Shown here piece after piece: positions 20,070 through 32,001 of a stretch of DNA of 64,000 nucleotides. The stretch covers positions 8,990,001 through 9,054,000 of the forward strand of contig JBANAY010000004.1 in NCBI GenBank assembly GCA_037952775.1, read 5' to 3'. The notes below the pieces were generated by a model that was not told where the DNA came from, ran no database searches, and worked only from the letters and a program-made list of their open reading frames with translations. Source of the DNA: Clonostachys chloroleuca (taxonomy: Eukaryota > Ascomycota > Sordariomycetes > Hypocreales > Bionectriaceae). Position 1 is the stretch's first letter; the number at the start of each line of letters is the position of its first letter. The translations under genes and the position numbers were made by a program.

Positions 20070-22165
20070 TTAGAGCTCTTGCTGTTGCTGAGACGATTTG
20101 AGCAGAAAACGTCCGGCCTGGTCAAAGTTACGAACGAGGTTGTAGTAGAATTTGGCGACACCGATATGGGCACTCATCTTGAGGCCCTCGTCCACAGCGT
20201 GGATGTTCTTGATATCAAACGCGGGGTGGGGGTTCCAGCGGTAAATATTTCTTGACAGATCTAGTGTGGTAAAACAGATGTCAACAAGATCTGGACTGGA
20301 GAACGGGCGAGAGTCCGAGTACAAAGTAGAAAGACAGCGAGGGAGGACGCCAAACCCAACATCTCAACCCAATGAATACGACTAGCTCGAGAACACAGGG
20401 TGACTAGAGTTCAGGGTGACTAGAGTTCGGGGGGGCCGTACCTAAATAATGCTTGGAGTCTGTGTTGCCTGTCATGATGACTCCCGTTGGGACGACAGTT
20501 ATACCGGGCTCTTTAAACGTGGCCTCAATTGTACCTGCAAAAATCTGCCATACTTCATCATCGGTGGGCGACACGGGTGCACCATCGAATTTCTTTTCTG
20601 CTCTGATGGTCAAGGTGCCCTCATAGTCGATGTCGCGGCGCGGCTTCTTGTGGTGGTGGTCCCCTCCAAGCGAAGCAGCATAGTGATGGTACTCATCATC
20701 GTCCTCATAGGCGTTGACATTCAGCCCAAAGTTTTCGACGATTCTGTTTATATGCTTGACAACATTGTGCTGAATCTCTAGCACGCTGTTCTGAGGAGCA
20801 ACACGGTAGTTGATGCCTACGGTGGTAAACTCCGGGAGCGAGTTGATCTTGTCGCCGCCGTAAATGATGTCCACCGCCTGCGTGGTCTGAACCAGAGCCG
20901 CTGCAGAGAGGTCCATGGACGCAATTACCTCGGCGACCTTGTACAGATTTCCGTGATCAACCAGGTGCGTGATGGATGGGAACGCGTTGGGTGAGTAGCG
21001 CGCGAGGCATTGCAAGCTCTTATGGATGGGACTGTTCCACTCTACTTCGGGGTAGTATGGGTTGTTTTCCAGGGCTACTACTATCTGCGACATGATGCCG
21101 ATGCCCGTGTGCGGTGTGGGAGTGCTGCTGTGGCCACCCTTTACCTGGAGGTCGAGCCAGATATTGACAAAACCCTTCTCTGTCACTGCGGGGAGTGCAT
21201 ACCGCACAGGCGGATCGCGACCGAAGTCCAAATCGATTATGCCGAGGCCGCCTTCGTCGATAACGGCCTCAAATCCATCTTTTCCGTATTTCTCAATAAG
21301 CATATCGTTGATATTCTTTGCGCCGCGGAAACCAGAGCACTCTTCATCAAAGCCCAGGGCAATGACGAAGTCACGCTGGGGTCGCCAGTCTGATGTCAAG
21401 AGCTCTTCGAAGACAGACATGAGCGCCGTGAGGCGGTTCTTGTCATCTGCCTAAGTGAGACGTTCAGTATCAGCGATTTCAAGTATCAAGTAAAGTGGAC
21501 ATAAGGCCAGGGATTACATACAGTACCTCGACTCCACATCCAATCTGTTTTCTCATCATACTCAGCGGAAAACGGTGGATAAGTCCAGTCCGATTCATTG
21601 CCCACGGGGACGACATCTTGATGAGCTGTCAGCAGAATGGGTGATAGCTCCTCACTCTGGCCCTGGATCGTATAGACCAGGCCGTAGGTGTTGACCTTTT
21701 CAAATTGAACGTAGCCGTCATCATGCCTGTGTGCAAGGTGAGCTAGGGAAGCGTGGCATCAATCTACGATATGTGTGCTTACATGATCGGATACAAGCGT
21801 TTGAGGACTTTTTGGAGCTCGTCAAAGCTGTCCCAACGCTTATCCTCACCAATCGGTCCAAGGTCATCGTAACAGATGGAGTCTACCTCAACTATATCCC
21901 GGTGGCGATCAAGCTGCTTCTTGAACGCCAATGGGCCGTCGAAGACATCTTCCGCGGAGGGAAGTCCATCATCCTCAGGATAGATAGGTCCTGTGAGTTG
22001 ACAACGGGGAGAAGGCCAGGAGACCTGTTCGACGTTGTCCCGAAGGCCCCGAGACTCTAGAACGGCTCCATAAGCATTCTGGAGGCTAGCCAAGAGTCCG
22101 AAGGTAATTGCAGGCAGCTTGAGCAACGATTTTGAGGCCATTTTTTGCTGGGTGTCTTCATTCAA
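20070..22165 (-). CDS. M20 family metallo-carboxypeptidase (Gly-X carboxypeptidase-like)
   Basis: Four exons: 22165-21783, 21726-21522, 21450-20442 and 20260-20070. The introns have GT-AG borders and give a 595-residue product. The hydrophobic N-terminus ([20 protein letters not shown]) is a signal peptide or signal anchor, so the enzyme is vacuolar or secreted. The Met at residue 9 may be the true start. M20 zinc ligands and catalytic residues are visible: [11 protein letters not shown] (His and catalytic Asp), GTADDKNRL (bridging Asp), FDEECSG (catalytic Glu pair), IDEGG and the late SKHYLDL histidine. This matches yeast Cps1-like enzymes that release C-terminal residues from peptides, with the dimerisation domain in the middle. 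An unusual acidic and His-rich insert (EDDDEYHHY to [10 protein letters not shown]) lies in the dimerisation part. The last intron is long (181 nt) and contains a 16-bp tandem duplication. Confidence 0.9.
20396..20427. repeat. 16-bp tandem duplication in the peptidase intron
   Basis: The unit CAGGGTGACTAGAGTT occurs twice head to tail (20396-20411 and 20412-20427), inside the last intron of the M20 peptidase gene just downstream of its donor site. Confidence 0.85.
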
Positions 22166-24323
22166 GTCTTACGATGATGTGTAAGAGGCACTGAGGCCAG
22201 AACCGCACAACAATATGGGAACACATTTTATACCCGGGGCATTCGAACTATCCCAGACTCGTCACGTACTTTCTCGCTTTCCCAGCGCCCAATAGTTTTC
22301 CGAGACATCTTCCGTCATGATACGCGGCACGGGCGATAATTCCTGCAAGCCACAGCATCAATATGTAGGCTCGTCCGAGTTGAGCAGTGGGCGTCTGCGC
22401 CTCGGACCCCGAGAGACCAGTCACAACAAACCGTCTCCTGCAGCCGTGGAGAGGTTTTGAATCATCGACTCGCTGGCTCTGCATGCCGCGCCCACCGCAA
22501 GCACAGACGGTGAGAGGAGGTGCGCGGGAGCATGAATCTGAGGGCGGGAAGAGAAACGAATCAGACTGTGGTATCCGAATCAGAACCACAGTTTGCTCCA
22601 CAGCGGGACAAAGGTTCCCCCCTATTGACGATCGTGAGATGCTATGAGGGAGCTCTATTTTCCCATTGGCCATGCACCAGTTGTGTGGCCCATATAATCT
22701 CGGAGGGTTTGATACCCGAGAAGCTGCCAAGCTGCTCCCCGCTCGCAGATCATCATATTTGGACGTCATTATTCGTCAAATCTTTGAATAGGCGGCGAAG
22801 ATGCGGTGATGCATGAGATGGCTTTGTAAATGGGCAGTAGCCATTCCATTTCTTTCCTAGTATGATCAATGTTGAAGGAAAATCACTTCCTTCAACACGA
22901 TTGATAAGGAACACCGGTCTTAGCATTTCTGTTGCGTTGAATGGGACACTCACGTTTCTTTTTTCTCCTTTATGCTTGTCACTGGCTTTAACCAGATAGA
23001 TATAAGAAAGTTCAAACGCTAGACAGTGAAATCAGCTTTGTTTCAGCTAAAAGAATAGGAGCGTGAAAGAAAGCCTTTGACGAAGGAGGCCTCGGGCAAT
23101 AATCTCTTCTTGAGACGGTCTCCCCACGTGCTGGTCGGCGGGGTATGCCCCTGTTTCTATGTGGAGGAAAAGGGCGGTTTCAAGACGCATGCTTGGCCCC
23201 TCTTCGTGCCCAAACAGCCCGACCATCATACAGATGACAGTGGCTCGATGTTGACTATTGGCCTACTTGTGCACATAATATCAGTTTCTCAAAGCATTTC
23301 ATCATGCACGGCGTACTCCTCCCACTGGCTAGAATCCTATCACATGCTGGTCGATTCCTCAAACGAGTAATCAAGGTGATGGCAGGCAGACTCGTGCCTC
23401 AACGCATAGAGCATCTGAAGATAGGCGATCGTAGGCACATTGATGCTCAATACTTGGGGAGGTTCGGTAATGGAAACGCCGTTGCGAGGTGAGTGAGGGC
23501 CCTACCCCAGTCTGAATAATTGCGTTGGTAGACTCTTAATTCACTTGATATTCTCATTCTGACTTCCAACTTGGACAGGGGGAAGACAATTATCACCCGG
23601 ATCCAGTGGGGCAAAGTTCGAGTCAAAGCAGAATGGCCTTGATATTCTAGGCCAATAGACCCCAAGCTGCTCCCTCTTCCCGGATCCTAGTTTGCTGATT
23701 ATTGCAGGCTGAAGTCGTATCTTGTCGCTCGAATTCCTCAGAGGTGGATCGTACAATGCTTGCAATAGACCCCATGTCATCCCCTGAGCGTCTGACTGTC
23801 TGCTTTTCTCAGTGGCCATTCAACACCTGCTCCAGCCAGACTATCCCCAGCCAAGATTAGTGGGGACTTAAGAGTGGTGACTCAGAAGAACTGACCTTGT
23901 ACTGGTCAGTGTCTTGGCATCCAGTCAGCTTGTCATGTCAGAAGCGGTAAGTTCACCCATCTTTCTGGCCTGAATGTTGCCTAATCAATCCTAGCAACAT
24001 GCAGTCTGTTGGTGCGTCATACTTGAAATTGACACCGCATGGATTCTATCTAGCAGGTGAGTCATCAGCATGACTCCTTTAGAGTTTTGAGGTGTTCGTT
24101 ATGCGAAATCATTGATGCTGTTCCGTTGAGTTTGTTGGCTGCGCGACCAGAAGGCCTTCTATGAAACCACGAGCTGGAAGTTACTTCGAAATAGAAGAAT
24201 GGTGATAAAAAAAAAGCACACGACATCACTAAAAAGCTGGAAAACACACACCGCCAGGGACTGCATGACACGGAGCATCCCACATCAAACAAGCGTTCGC
24301 CACCGAAACTGAGTTACACATAC
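22166..24323. other. Intergenic, no supported gene
   Basis: Open frames on both strands overlap each other and have no recognisable motif; the longest (minus, 22248-22769) is Cys/Arg/Ser-rich and composition-driven. Nothing else is seen. Confidence 0.5.
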
Positions 24324-26357
24324 ATGACGGGGCTAATAAGAAATGTCGACGCAGAGCAGTCTTTGAAAATCAAATCCTGGAAGACAATGGCCTGCAAAAT
24401 AAACGAGCTCCCGGTTGAAATCGACTTGCAGATTTGGTCGCATCTTTCATTGGCTGAACTGTCAATGCTGAGCCAATGCGACAAGACCATCAACAAACTG
24501 TTAAACTTCTATATTCTGCATACCGCAATAATGCATTGGGGTTGCTCTCAAGGGGACCGTCTTCTTATCCGGAAAGCCTTGTCTTACGGCGCTGATGCTA
24601 GTATCATCGAGATTGATGACGCTGACCCTTCAACATCAACCAACTTCGGGCTTCCCTTACGAGACCATCCCGCCAACAGGCTCACCAGAGCTTCTACCCT
24701 TGCCCTTGTTGCTGAGCGTGGTGATGAAGTCACTTTTCAGTTCCTCTTAGACCATGGCGCACGGGTCGATCCCTGTATTCTGAATGACTTGAGATGGCCA
24801 TCAATGTCCAAATTCTTGTTGGATCCATCCCGCATGCAGCTCTTGCAGCAATGTATCAAAAACGGATTGATCGATGATATGGCAACTCACGAGGAATCCA
24901 TCGACAGACTATTGATTGAACCAGTCGGTTCAACTGCCGACCTTGACGAGAGTGACTGGTGGGCTAAGGGCGCCAACCCTCATCTCAACTTGTTGCAAAA
25001 CACAGATGAGGGAGTCAAGAGTGCGGTAGTAGCATTCGTTCTCTTAGAATCGATCTCAGTTGCCAGATTTCTCGCCAGCTTCGCCCCTTCTTGGTACAAC
25101 TATCCGATAGAATTTCTATTACGCGCATACTACGGATATGACTGGCTTCGCCTGATGCTATTCGTACCCCCGGTCATCCCTAGAATTACTCCGACGACAG
25201 CAGAATGGCTCGTTCTGATTGCTGCACACCAAATGGCCTCATCTAGATCCACAAAGATGATGGATGTGCTATTAGAAGCCCAGATAGACATCGGCAAAGA
25301 CACGGCGGAGATTAGCTTCCCATTCGGGCGAAGAACCCGCGACACCATGACTGAAGGATGGGTGATAGACCCGAAGGGTCTTACAGGCGTGGATGCCGTA
25401 TTTGTATATGTTCTTGCCGTCGATTGCACCAAGCCTTTTGAGCCTGGGGCTCTGTCAGCATCACAGGGACTGCAGTATCTGTTTCAGAAGGGCGCCTCTC
25501 TGGGGGACACAATCTTCTGGAGGCCTGAAGATTTGTCCGAGGGCTGTATCCGCCCCTTGTATTGGTATGCCTGGAGAAAATGGGACTGCGAGAGAGGGCT
25601 GCTCCACGATGAGGCATTCTCAATGCTGAAAATTCTGCTCAGGAAAGGCGCAGTTAAATCGGTGCTCAAACACTACCTCACAGTATGCAAATGCACCTGT
25701 TCTTCAACCCAGTCTGCTTTAACCTTGAGCCAACGACAAGTCATCCTCGCACGCTGGGCAGCGCTGGTGGATATAATGACAATAGGCTTTCATCCACACG
25801 ATACTCCCAGACTAAGCCGCATGCTCTCCCACCTTCTTCAGTCAATAGTGAAGGATGCACTTGATTTGGACCTTGATTCACTTGAAATCAACACTCCCCA
25901 TCTTCTGTTGGCCAGGTTGAACCGTGGCATCATCAACATGAGACATGTTCTTACAATACGGAAATTGATCGAAAAGGGCGCGAACCTCAGATGTACGGCT
26001 TTGTGGGGTGGAAAGGTCGAGTCTATGTTGGAAGTCGTATCAAGCTCCTTCAAGCGAGACCTCAAGCCCGATAGCATAAGATACAAGCTTCAACGTTCAT
26101 TTGTGAGAGGCCTGGTTAAGCTTGGTGCCAAGCCGCTTGAAGATGGTGAGTTCTCTGGTGGGTTGGAGCTTGATGAAGAGCAGTGCTTTGGTTTCGTTCT
26201 CGGATGTGACCCAGCAAGCAAGAAAATACCAGCGTATGAGGGCGTGATCCCAGAGGAGGAAATCCCACTATGGACGCTGGACGGTGTCCCGCTTCTGTGT
26301 CTTCCGGAATCATGCTTCCCCAAAAGAAGGATATGGGAATACTCGCCCTCCAGATAG
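24324..26357 (+). CDS. F-box protein with ankyrin-like repeats (677 aa)
   Basis: Single-exon open frame of 677 codons. Residues about 26-66 (INELPVEIDLQIWSHLSLAE and onward) form an F-box-like motif. It is followed by degenerate ankyrin-like helices, for example LLIRKALSYGADASI and ALVAERGDEVTFQFLLDHGA. Further helical repeats without strict consensus reach to about residue 600, such as RKLIEKGANLRCTALWGG. The Met at residue 22 (MACKINELP) is a likely alternative start because it directly precedes the F-box. The expected role is a substrate-recognition adaptor, by analogy to fungal F-box/ankyrin proteins. This is an inference, because F-box-like N-termini are also found in many proteins not shown to join SCF ligases. 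The gene appears intact, with no introns. Confidence 0.8.
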   Translation: MTGLIRNVDAEQSLKIKSWKTMACKINELPVEIDLQIWSHLSLAELSMLSQCDKTINKLLNFYILHTAIMHWGCSQGDRLLIRKALSYGADASIIEIDDADPSTSTNFGLPLRDHPANRLTRASTLALVAERGDEVTFQFLLDHGARVDPCILNDLRWPSMSKFLLDPSRMQLLQQCIKNGLIDDMATHEESIDRLLIEPVGSTADLDESDWWAKGANPHLNLLQNTDEGVKSAVVAFVLLESISVARFLASFAPSWYNYPIEFLLRAYYGYDWLRLMLFVPPVIPRITPTTAEWLVLIAAHQMASSRSTKMMDVLLEAQIDIGKDTAEISFPFGRRTRDTMTEGWVIDPKGLTGVDAVFVYVLAVDCTKPFEPGALSASQGLQYLFQKGASLGDTIFWRPEDLSEGCIRPLYWYAWRKWDCERGLLHDEAFSMLKILLRKGAVKSVLKHYLTVCKCTCSSTQSALTLSQRQVILARWAALVDIMTIGFHPHDTPRLSRMLSHLLQSIVKDALDLDLDSLEINTPHLLLARLNRGIINMRHVLTIRKLIEKGANLRCTALWGGKVESMLEVVSSSFKRDLKPDSIRYKLQRSFVRGLVKLGAKPLEDGEFSGGLELDEEQCFGFVLGCDPASKKIPAYEGVIPEEEIPLWTLDGVPLLCLPESCFPKRRIWEYSPSR

Positions 26358-27873
26358 CGAATTTCACGTCTAATCAGCTACCCATAACAGGCGGCGAGAG
26401 AAGTGTCGATGGCTCAGCGCATACAGAGTTGCGTACACTGGAGTTGCATGACGCAGGAAATTGTGTCTTGCGAGAAAGCTTGCTTAACGGTTGCGTTCAT
26501 ACTTCAATAATAAAAGACTGATTCCAAGAATAAAACCGGTTGTATCGAAGGATCCCACTGAGGCTTGAATTGACGAGCTGAGGATTGCTTATTACTTCAA
26601 TTTTGACGTTAGGTCCAAGCTCTGAAGACAAGATATCTTGAAGAGTCTTAGTAGCCACACCGTGATAAAATCATAGTATTGGGATAAACAGGCCCATGAA
26701 CAAAGTTTAAAAGAAATCAATGTCTCGTTTCTCATGTATAAAGTGACAGAAGAGTGAATATAGATAACTTGCTCTTTACACATTGCTGCCCACACCCAGC
26801 CCCGGTTCGGTCAACTATTTTTCAAGTTTCAGGATCTCACGGTGGTGGTCGAAAGGTGGTAAGACGGAGGCGCCACCACGTCAGCAGTGGGAACCCCTAT
26901 TTATCTTGTGTACCGTACACTGAAACTCAAGTCGATCGTAGCACTTCATCAAACAACTAGACTACACACACTCCTCTTTGCCAATCGTGCCAGCCTGCCT
27001 TTCCTCTCTCAAGCCTCCACATGACTGATTGTGTCCTAAATAAAGCATACCCTAATGAATATCTTGGATGAATATCTTGGATGACTATGATTCTTATCAC
27101 CCGTTCGGCCGTCATGAATTTGATCAGATGGCTAACAGGGTTGACAGCTTTGCGGGCGTTTGATGAACCTTTCGGAATAATTGTCCCAGAACCATGCTTG
27201 TTGTTAAAGAACTCCTCCAGAACCAGCAGCTATGTTGCTTGTGGTTTTTTGACGTGAGCTTGGGGAATCAAAATAATATGTTGTCGCGGAGGAGTTCTAG
27301 CAAATGATTTCGACGCCTGTATTCCGTCCCTGGCGAGCAGAAGTGTAATAAAGGACAATCCGGCGGGCGAGAGAACAATGGTATGCGACTTCAAGTCACT
27401 TGCCGATCGATCCACTGGAATTATGGTTGAGAATCTTGCTGGAATCGGATAACGGTAGGCGTTAATGTATTGGGACAGATCTTAGCAAAGTATGGGTTAG
27501 ATTCTGACGTTTAGGTATCGACCCAAATGCGGATATAAGACAAATCAACCTACATGGATTCCAGCCTGCAAGTATTGAGCATTGAGAGCAGGTTTCTGAC
27601 AGGTATGATGAAGGATAACCTTAGCTGGCTTGGGTTTCATAATCATGGCCAAGGGCGGTTGGCTGATAAAGGAGGTGTTTCTGGTGACACCCTGTTTCAA
27701 GGCATACGCGCGCACTTCTGAGTCTTGAGGAACAAGACCAAGACAATGTGTCAGAGTCCAGTCCTATAAGAGTGCTCCTTTCTCCCGGGCCCAATACCCC
27801 CCGGACCCTCGTCGTTTTCTGGCGTGGATCAACGAAATCCGTCTAGAGACCCCCTCGTCCCCGCGCCGCCGAC
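26358..27873. other. Intergenic, about 1.5 kb
   Basis: No gene is supported. A short tandem duplication of ATATCTTGGATGA lies near 27060-27085. The right end should contain the promoter of the permease gene. Confidence 0.5.
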
Positions 27874-29412
27874 ATGAAGAACCACAAAGAGACAGACTCC
27901 GCCACGGATATGCCAACAACCCATTGCCCCGATGCTGAATCAAGCTCAATCGCAGAAGGCACGGTGGTTGGATCGTCCTCTTGGGAGAAATCTCGTCAAT
28001 GGATCCGGAGCATCGGAGCCGAGGAGTATGGCATCGAGCGGGTTCCCGAATCTCGAAGAATAAATCAAAGCCCGTGGTCGCTATATATCGCATTCTTTAG
28101 TTTCAACTGTTGCACCACGGCACTGGCTCTGGGGTACCTCGGGCCAACCTTGTTCGGCTTAGGGTGGTGGGACTCGTTTCTCTGCGTGCTCTTTTTCAAC
28201 CTTACTGGGGCAATGTTCCCTGCGATAGTCACAAGTTTCGGTCACCGAACTGGCCTTCGGACACTAATCATGCCGCGCTTCTCTTTTGGTTGGTGGCCGG
28301 CAAAGGTAGTCGTCCTACTCAACATCTTCACTCAAATGGGATGGGCCATCGTCAATGCCCTCGCGGGTGGTGACATCCTATTCGTTGTTGGTGGTGGGAA
28401 GCTCCCAAAGGCAGTCTGCGTTATTTTGATCGGGGCAGTATCTATAATTATCGCTCTTTTCGGATACGACTACATCCATGCCTATCAACGATATGCTTGG
28501 CTTGTCATGTTCTGCTGTTTTGTGATTCTTGCGGGTTTCGGCGGCTCACACTTTGAGAATATTCCCATGGGTTCTGGGCCACAGGAAACTGCTTCTATCT
28601 TAGCTTTCGGTACGGCAATAATCGGCTGCGAGGTCGCCTGGGTCCCTTGCGCGGCGGACTACAGCGTGTATATGAACGAGGAAACCAATGACTGGGTCGT
28701 TGTCGCTTGTTCCTACGGCGGCCTTTTCCTTAGCCAGTTCTTACTCGAAGCACTAGGTGTTGCTTTGGGCACATTGATTTCGAGTCCCGATGAACGGTTT
28801 AAGCGCGCGTACGATTCGTTCGGACTCGGTGGCTTAATTGAAGAAACGTTTGCTAATCGCGGCACCGGTGTTCGCGGACTGGGTACCTTTGTCCAGATCG
28901 TTTTATCCTTCTCCACGGCAGCTGTGGGTGTCGTTTCGATGTATTCGATCGGCCTCAGTTTCCAAATGATGACAGAGAAGGCGGTTCGGGTACCTCGTTT
29001 CATATTCACGGTTGTTGGAGGGGTCGTCTTCTTGGTATGTGCGGTTGCAGGGCGAGATCACCTCGAGAGCGTCATGACAAACTTTGCCAACATATGCGCC
29101 TACTATTTAGTTCCTATGACGACTGTCTTATTAGCAGAGCACTACATCTGGAGGAAGGGGTTCGCATACAATCTTACGGATTGGAACGACAAGGAGAAGC
29201 TGCCTGTGGGGATTGCTGCAGCCGTCAGTTTCACCCTGGGTACGCTTGTTGCCTTCCTCTGTATGAGCCAAGTCTGGTGGGTTGGACCAATTGCTGCAGC
29301 TATTGGAGGCTCACCTACAGGAACTGATACAAGCTGGATGCTTGCCCCTGCGGTTACATTGGTTGTCTATCTGCCAGGGCGTTACTGGGAGCTTCGGAAG
29401 TGGAAAAGATAG
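27874..29412 (+). CDS. NCS1 purine/cytosine permease (Fcy-type)
   Basis: Single-exon open frame of 512 codons, the usual length for Fcy2/FcyB-like transporters of the nucleobase:cation symporter 1 family. After a 65-residue hydrophilic N-terminus with the conserved RVPESRRINQSPWSLYIAFF block come about twelve hydrophobic spans. Family signatures are GHRTGLRTLIMPRFSFGWWP (end of span 2 and loop), GYDYIHAYQRYAW, and VAWVPCAADYSVYM (substrate site, span 6). These plasma-membrane proteins import purines, cytosine or related bases with protons. The exact substrate cannot be told from sequence. It begins with ATG at 27874 in a good context (GCCGACATGA). It seems intact and stands alone, with no pathway neighbours. 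Confidence 0.92.
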   Translation: MKNHKETDSATDMPTTHCPDAESSSIAEGTVVGSSSWEKSRQWIRSIGAEEYGIERVPESRRINQSPWSLYIAFFSFNCCTTALALGYLGPTLFGLGWWDSFLCVLFFNLTGAMFPAIVTSFGHRTGLRTLIMPRFSFGWWPAKVVVLLNIFTQMGWAIVNALAGGDILFVVGGGKLPKAVCVILIGAVSIIIALFGYDYIHAYQRYAWLVMFCCFVILAGFGGSHFENIPMGSGPQETASILAFGTAIIGCEVAWVPCAADYSVYMNEETNDWVVVACSYGGLFLSQFLLEALGVALGTLISSPDERFKRAYDSFGLGGLIEETFANRGTGVRGLGTFVQIVLSFSTAAVGVVSMYSIGLSFQMMTEKAVRVPRFIFTVVGGVVFLVCAVAGRDHLESVMTNFANICAYYLVPMTTVLLAEHYIWRKGFAYNLTDWNDKEKLPVGIAAAVSFTLGTLVAFLCMSQVWWVGPIAAAIGGSPTGTDTSWMLAPAVTLVVYLPGRYWELRKWKR

Positions 29413-30606
29413 TTCTCGAAGTCGGGCGATAGCCTTGCCGTTCGTAGCTGATAGGAATTTGTCTGGTGCAATTTTGTGAGGTACTCTCTCGAAGGACAAG
29501 AAATATATCACGAATGATCAATGAAAATGTAACTGGTCATTTTGTCGAGGAAGGTGCAGGCTGAAGCTGTCAGCACGTGACTGCTTCCTGCCTCTCCTCC
29601 ACCTCCAGCTCTAACACAGCAGATATCAATGATTGCAGTCCTTGACAAATTTCCAACGAAATTCCGAACTTCACAGAAACAAAGTTTGCTTTCCCAAATG
29701 CACTCGCCCAAGAGATGTCCTTAGCTGACGAGCGTCGCTCTAGTCTTCGGTAATCCCTATCCCGAAAAACCTCGGATCTTTCTGCTTTGAAGAAAACCGG
29801 GTTCTCTGCGCCTCCCTCCTCTTTTGAGCCCAAAACTCGTCGTCAAACTGTTAAAAGGCCGATCTCAAAATTTTGAATCAATTCACTCAGACATGTCCTG
29901 CATGTTCTTACAGCCGACCAACGTTCCCCCGACCGCGCGACCGAATCCGCCGATCCATCCACGCAGTAATACACTATCAGCCAAAAAGCGAGAAATGCTG
30001 GAAACCTTCTCTCTGTTCTATCCGTGAATTTCCGCCACACTAATTTTCTACGCGCCTATATGTGCAAACGGGAAACAAGAGACACTTCTAGAGAGTCGAG
30101 GATACGGCAAAATTGAGCCTTCGGCGACGGTGATCCAGAGACTCAGATCGAGGGTGCGGGCCTCGAATTCTCCGCAAAAGCGACGTTGGCAAACTGAATG
30201 CTCCTCCGGCTCTGCTTTTTCACATTCACACTCCCACTACGCCGGTCTTAGACAGTTGAAGAAACAGCCAATGTCGAATACTGCCGGTGTTTGATGTCTC
30301 AATTCCCCCACCCAGAAGCTTATATCGCCGTGCGCCGATTAATTGTCCGAACATCGTCACTGAGACTCAAGACGGCGTTTAGCACACCGCAACTCGTCGG
30401 GGCATATTAAGGCTGGAGAATAGGCCGAGACAATTGAAAGCTGTCTAAAGCAGTCCACTCCGCCACTGATTGTTACTTCTGCTGAGGTCAGGCTCAGCCT
30501 CCTCAAACCTCACAGCCCAAAACAGATGGATTATGATTACCAGGCTAATAAATACGATGTAAGAACAGCATCTTGGCCAACCCTCTCGCTCTTCACCTAA
30601 TTCAAT
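29413..30606. other. Intergenic, about 1.2 kb
   Basis: Small frames on both strands (for example minus 29570-29833, no ATG start) have coding-like composition but no recognised motif and no splice partners. The right half should hold the promoter of the next gene. Confidence 0.5.
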
Positions 30607-32001
30607 ATGCAAGTTCAAATTCATACCAGCCTAACATCCGGGATGAAGAGATCAAGCAGCGACTCAACTAATTACGGCAATGACGTGCAGAAATTCGAGG
30701 ATTTTGAGAGCAACAGATTCCGCGTAACATTGTTCTGGGGGTTCTTAATCTTCTTTGGCTCAATACAGGCTGGCCTGATTATTCTCGTATCCGCTTTCAC
30801 CAGCACAAGGACTACCGATGCAAGTCCCGGCAATATGGATTATCTCCTCTATAAAAACTCTCGGTTTCGGGCATGTGCTGCAACCGTTCCAGAACAGACG
30901 GACTGTGCCTTGCTTTTTAACCAAACCGTCATTGGTTCTGGCATGGGAGGGCTGTCAGCAGATGAGACACTTTTTTCGATAGAGTGCCTCGACTGTGTTC
31001 AATCAAGTTGGTGTAGCGCCGCAGCCTGCTTCGAAGACTATAAAATCATTCCCTCCCTGCCACGGTTGAAAAGCTTTCCCAGCACAGCACTCTGGACGTG
31101 GTCTACATTAAATGTAATAGCCCTCGTCGGGCTGTGGCAAGCTCGTGCTTTGTACATCGACACACATGTTCACCCCTCTACATGCAAGGGACTCACACCT
31201 CTAGACTGGATTTTGAATGCATATCAGCTCTGTTCACAAGGACTCTGGTGGTACTCAGCAATGAAATTCATTACAAACCCAGATGGTCAGGTTGGGCTTA
31301 GCTTATTTAGCTGGGTTGCTCCATACCGATATGCGTTTGGTTTATTTTTTCATCCATACTCATGCAGCCTCAAAGGCAAGCCCAAGGCACAATTCATACT
31401 TCTGTATTGCGTGAGTATTCTCACAGCCATACAGATGTTCATCACTCTCTATGTCTTTCGCAAAATTTCTGTCCGGTTTCATGAGCGAAACTATTTCAAG
31501 AATGGAGATTTTTTCTACGACTGCCTTGAGGATCAAATCCAGAATACCCCCGGCTTTTCCCCGTGTTCGGCAAGAGAACTCTGCAGCAAGGCCTGGGGTG
31601 TCGAAGCCGCTGGCCATATCGGAACAGTCTCAAATACCATTTACTTGGTTATTTTTCTTTCTTATTTTGTCATCAGCCTTTTGCTCGCAGTGCCGCTCAT
31701 CGTTCACTCCTGGTGGCGAGGTGCGGCTGGGGATTTAACGATCACCACTCCGAAAAGCAGCATCCGATTTTGCTTTCTTATGATCAATCTACAGTTTTCC
31801 ATATATGGGTTTCTGATGACAATGGCCTCGGTAATCAGCATTGCTTGGCGGTTGACGAATGCGAATGCACCAAACGGGACGATTGTATATGACCCTATGT
31901 GCCGTGCCCTGCATGTTGCTGTGAGCCCGTGGAGGTACTTTCTGGACATTTCGGATACAAGTCGTCTGTTACGACTCACTCAGCTCTGGTTCTCCGCCTG
32001 A
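30607..32001 (+). CDS. Hypothetical multi-span membrane protein (464 aa)
   Basis: Single-exon frame of 464 codons with about six hydrophobic spans: roughly residues 40-62, 162-180, 208-232, 268-290, 352-378 and 396-420. The loop after span 1 (about 65-160) is cysteine-rich (pattern C-x(8)-C, then FSIECLDCVQSSWCSAAACF), suggesting a disulfide-bonded outside loop. I do not recognise the family. The N-terminus is hydrophilic and serine-rich; Met13 is an alternative start. A short ATG frame at 30526-30558 ending in GTAAGA upstream could have been a first exon, but no acceptor joins it in frame, so the single-exon model is kept. Tail-to-tail neighbour of the PL20 lyase; no functional link is evident. 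Confidence 0.7.
   Translation: MQVQIHTSLTSGMKRSSSDSTNYGNDVQKFEDFESNRFRVTLFWGFLIFFGSIQAGLIILVSAFTSTRTTDASPGNMDYLLYKNSRFRACAATVPEQTDCALLFNQTVIGSGMGGLSADETLFSIECLDCVQSSWCSAAACFEDYKIIPSLPRLKSFPSTALWTWSTLNVIALVGLWQARALYIDTHVHPSTCKGLTPLDWILNAYQLCSQGLWWYSAMKFITNPDGQVGLSLFSWVAPYRYAFGLFFHPYSCSLKGKPKAQFILLYCVSILTAIQMFITLYVFRKISVRFHERNYFKNGDFFYDCLEDQIQNTPGFSPCSARELCSKAWGVEAAGHIGTVSNTIYLVIFLSYFVISLLLAVPLIVHSWWRGAAGDLTITTPKSSIRFCFLMINLQFSIYGFLMTMASVISIAWRLTNANAPNGTIVYDPMCRALHVAVSPWRYFLDISDTSRLLRLTQLWFSA

Noticed and set aside
22248..22769. Minus-strand ORF of 173 codons
   Set aside because: No motif, no ATG-proximal signal, composition similar to random GC-moderate sequence, and overlapped by an equally good frame on the other strand.
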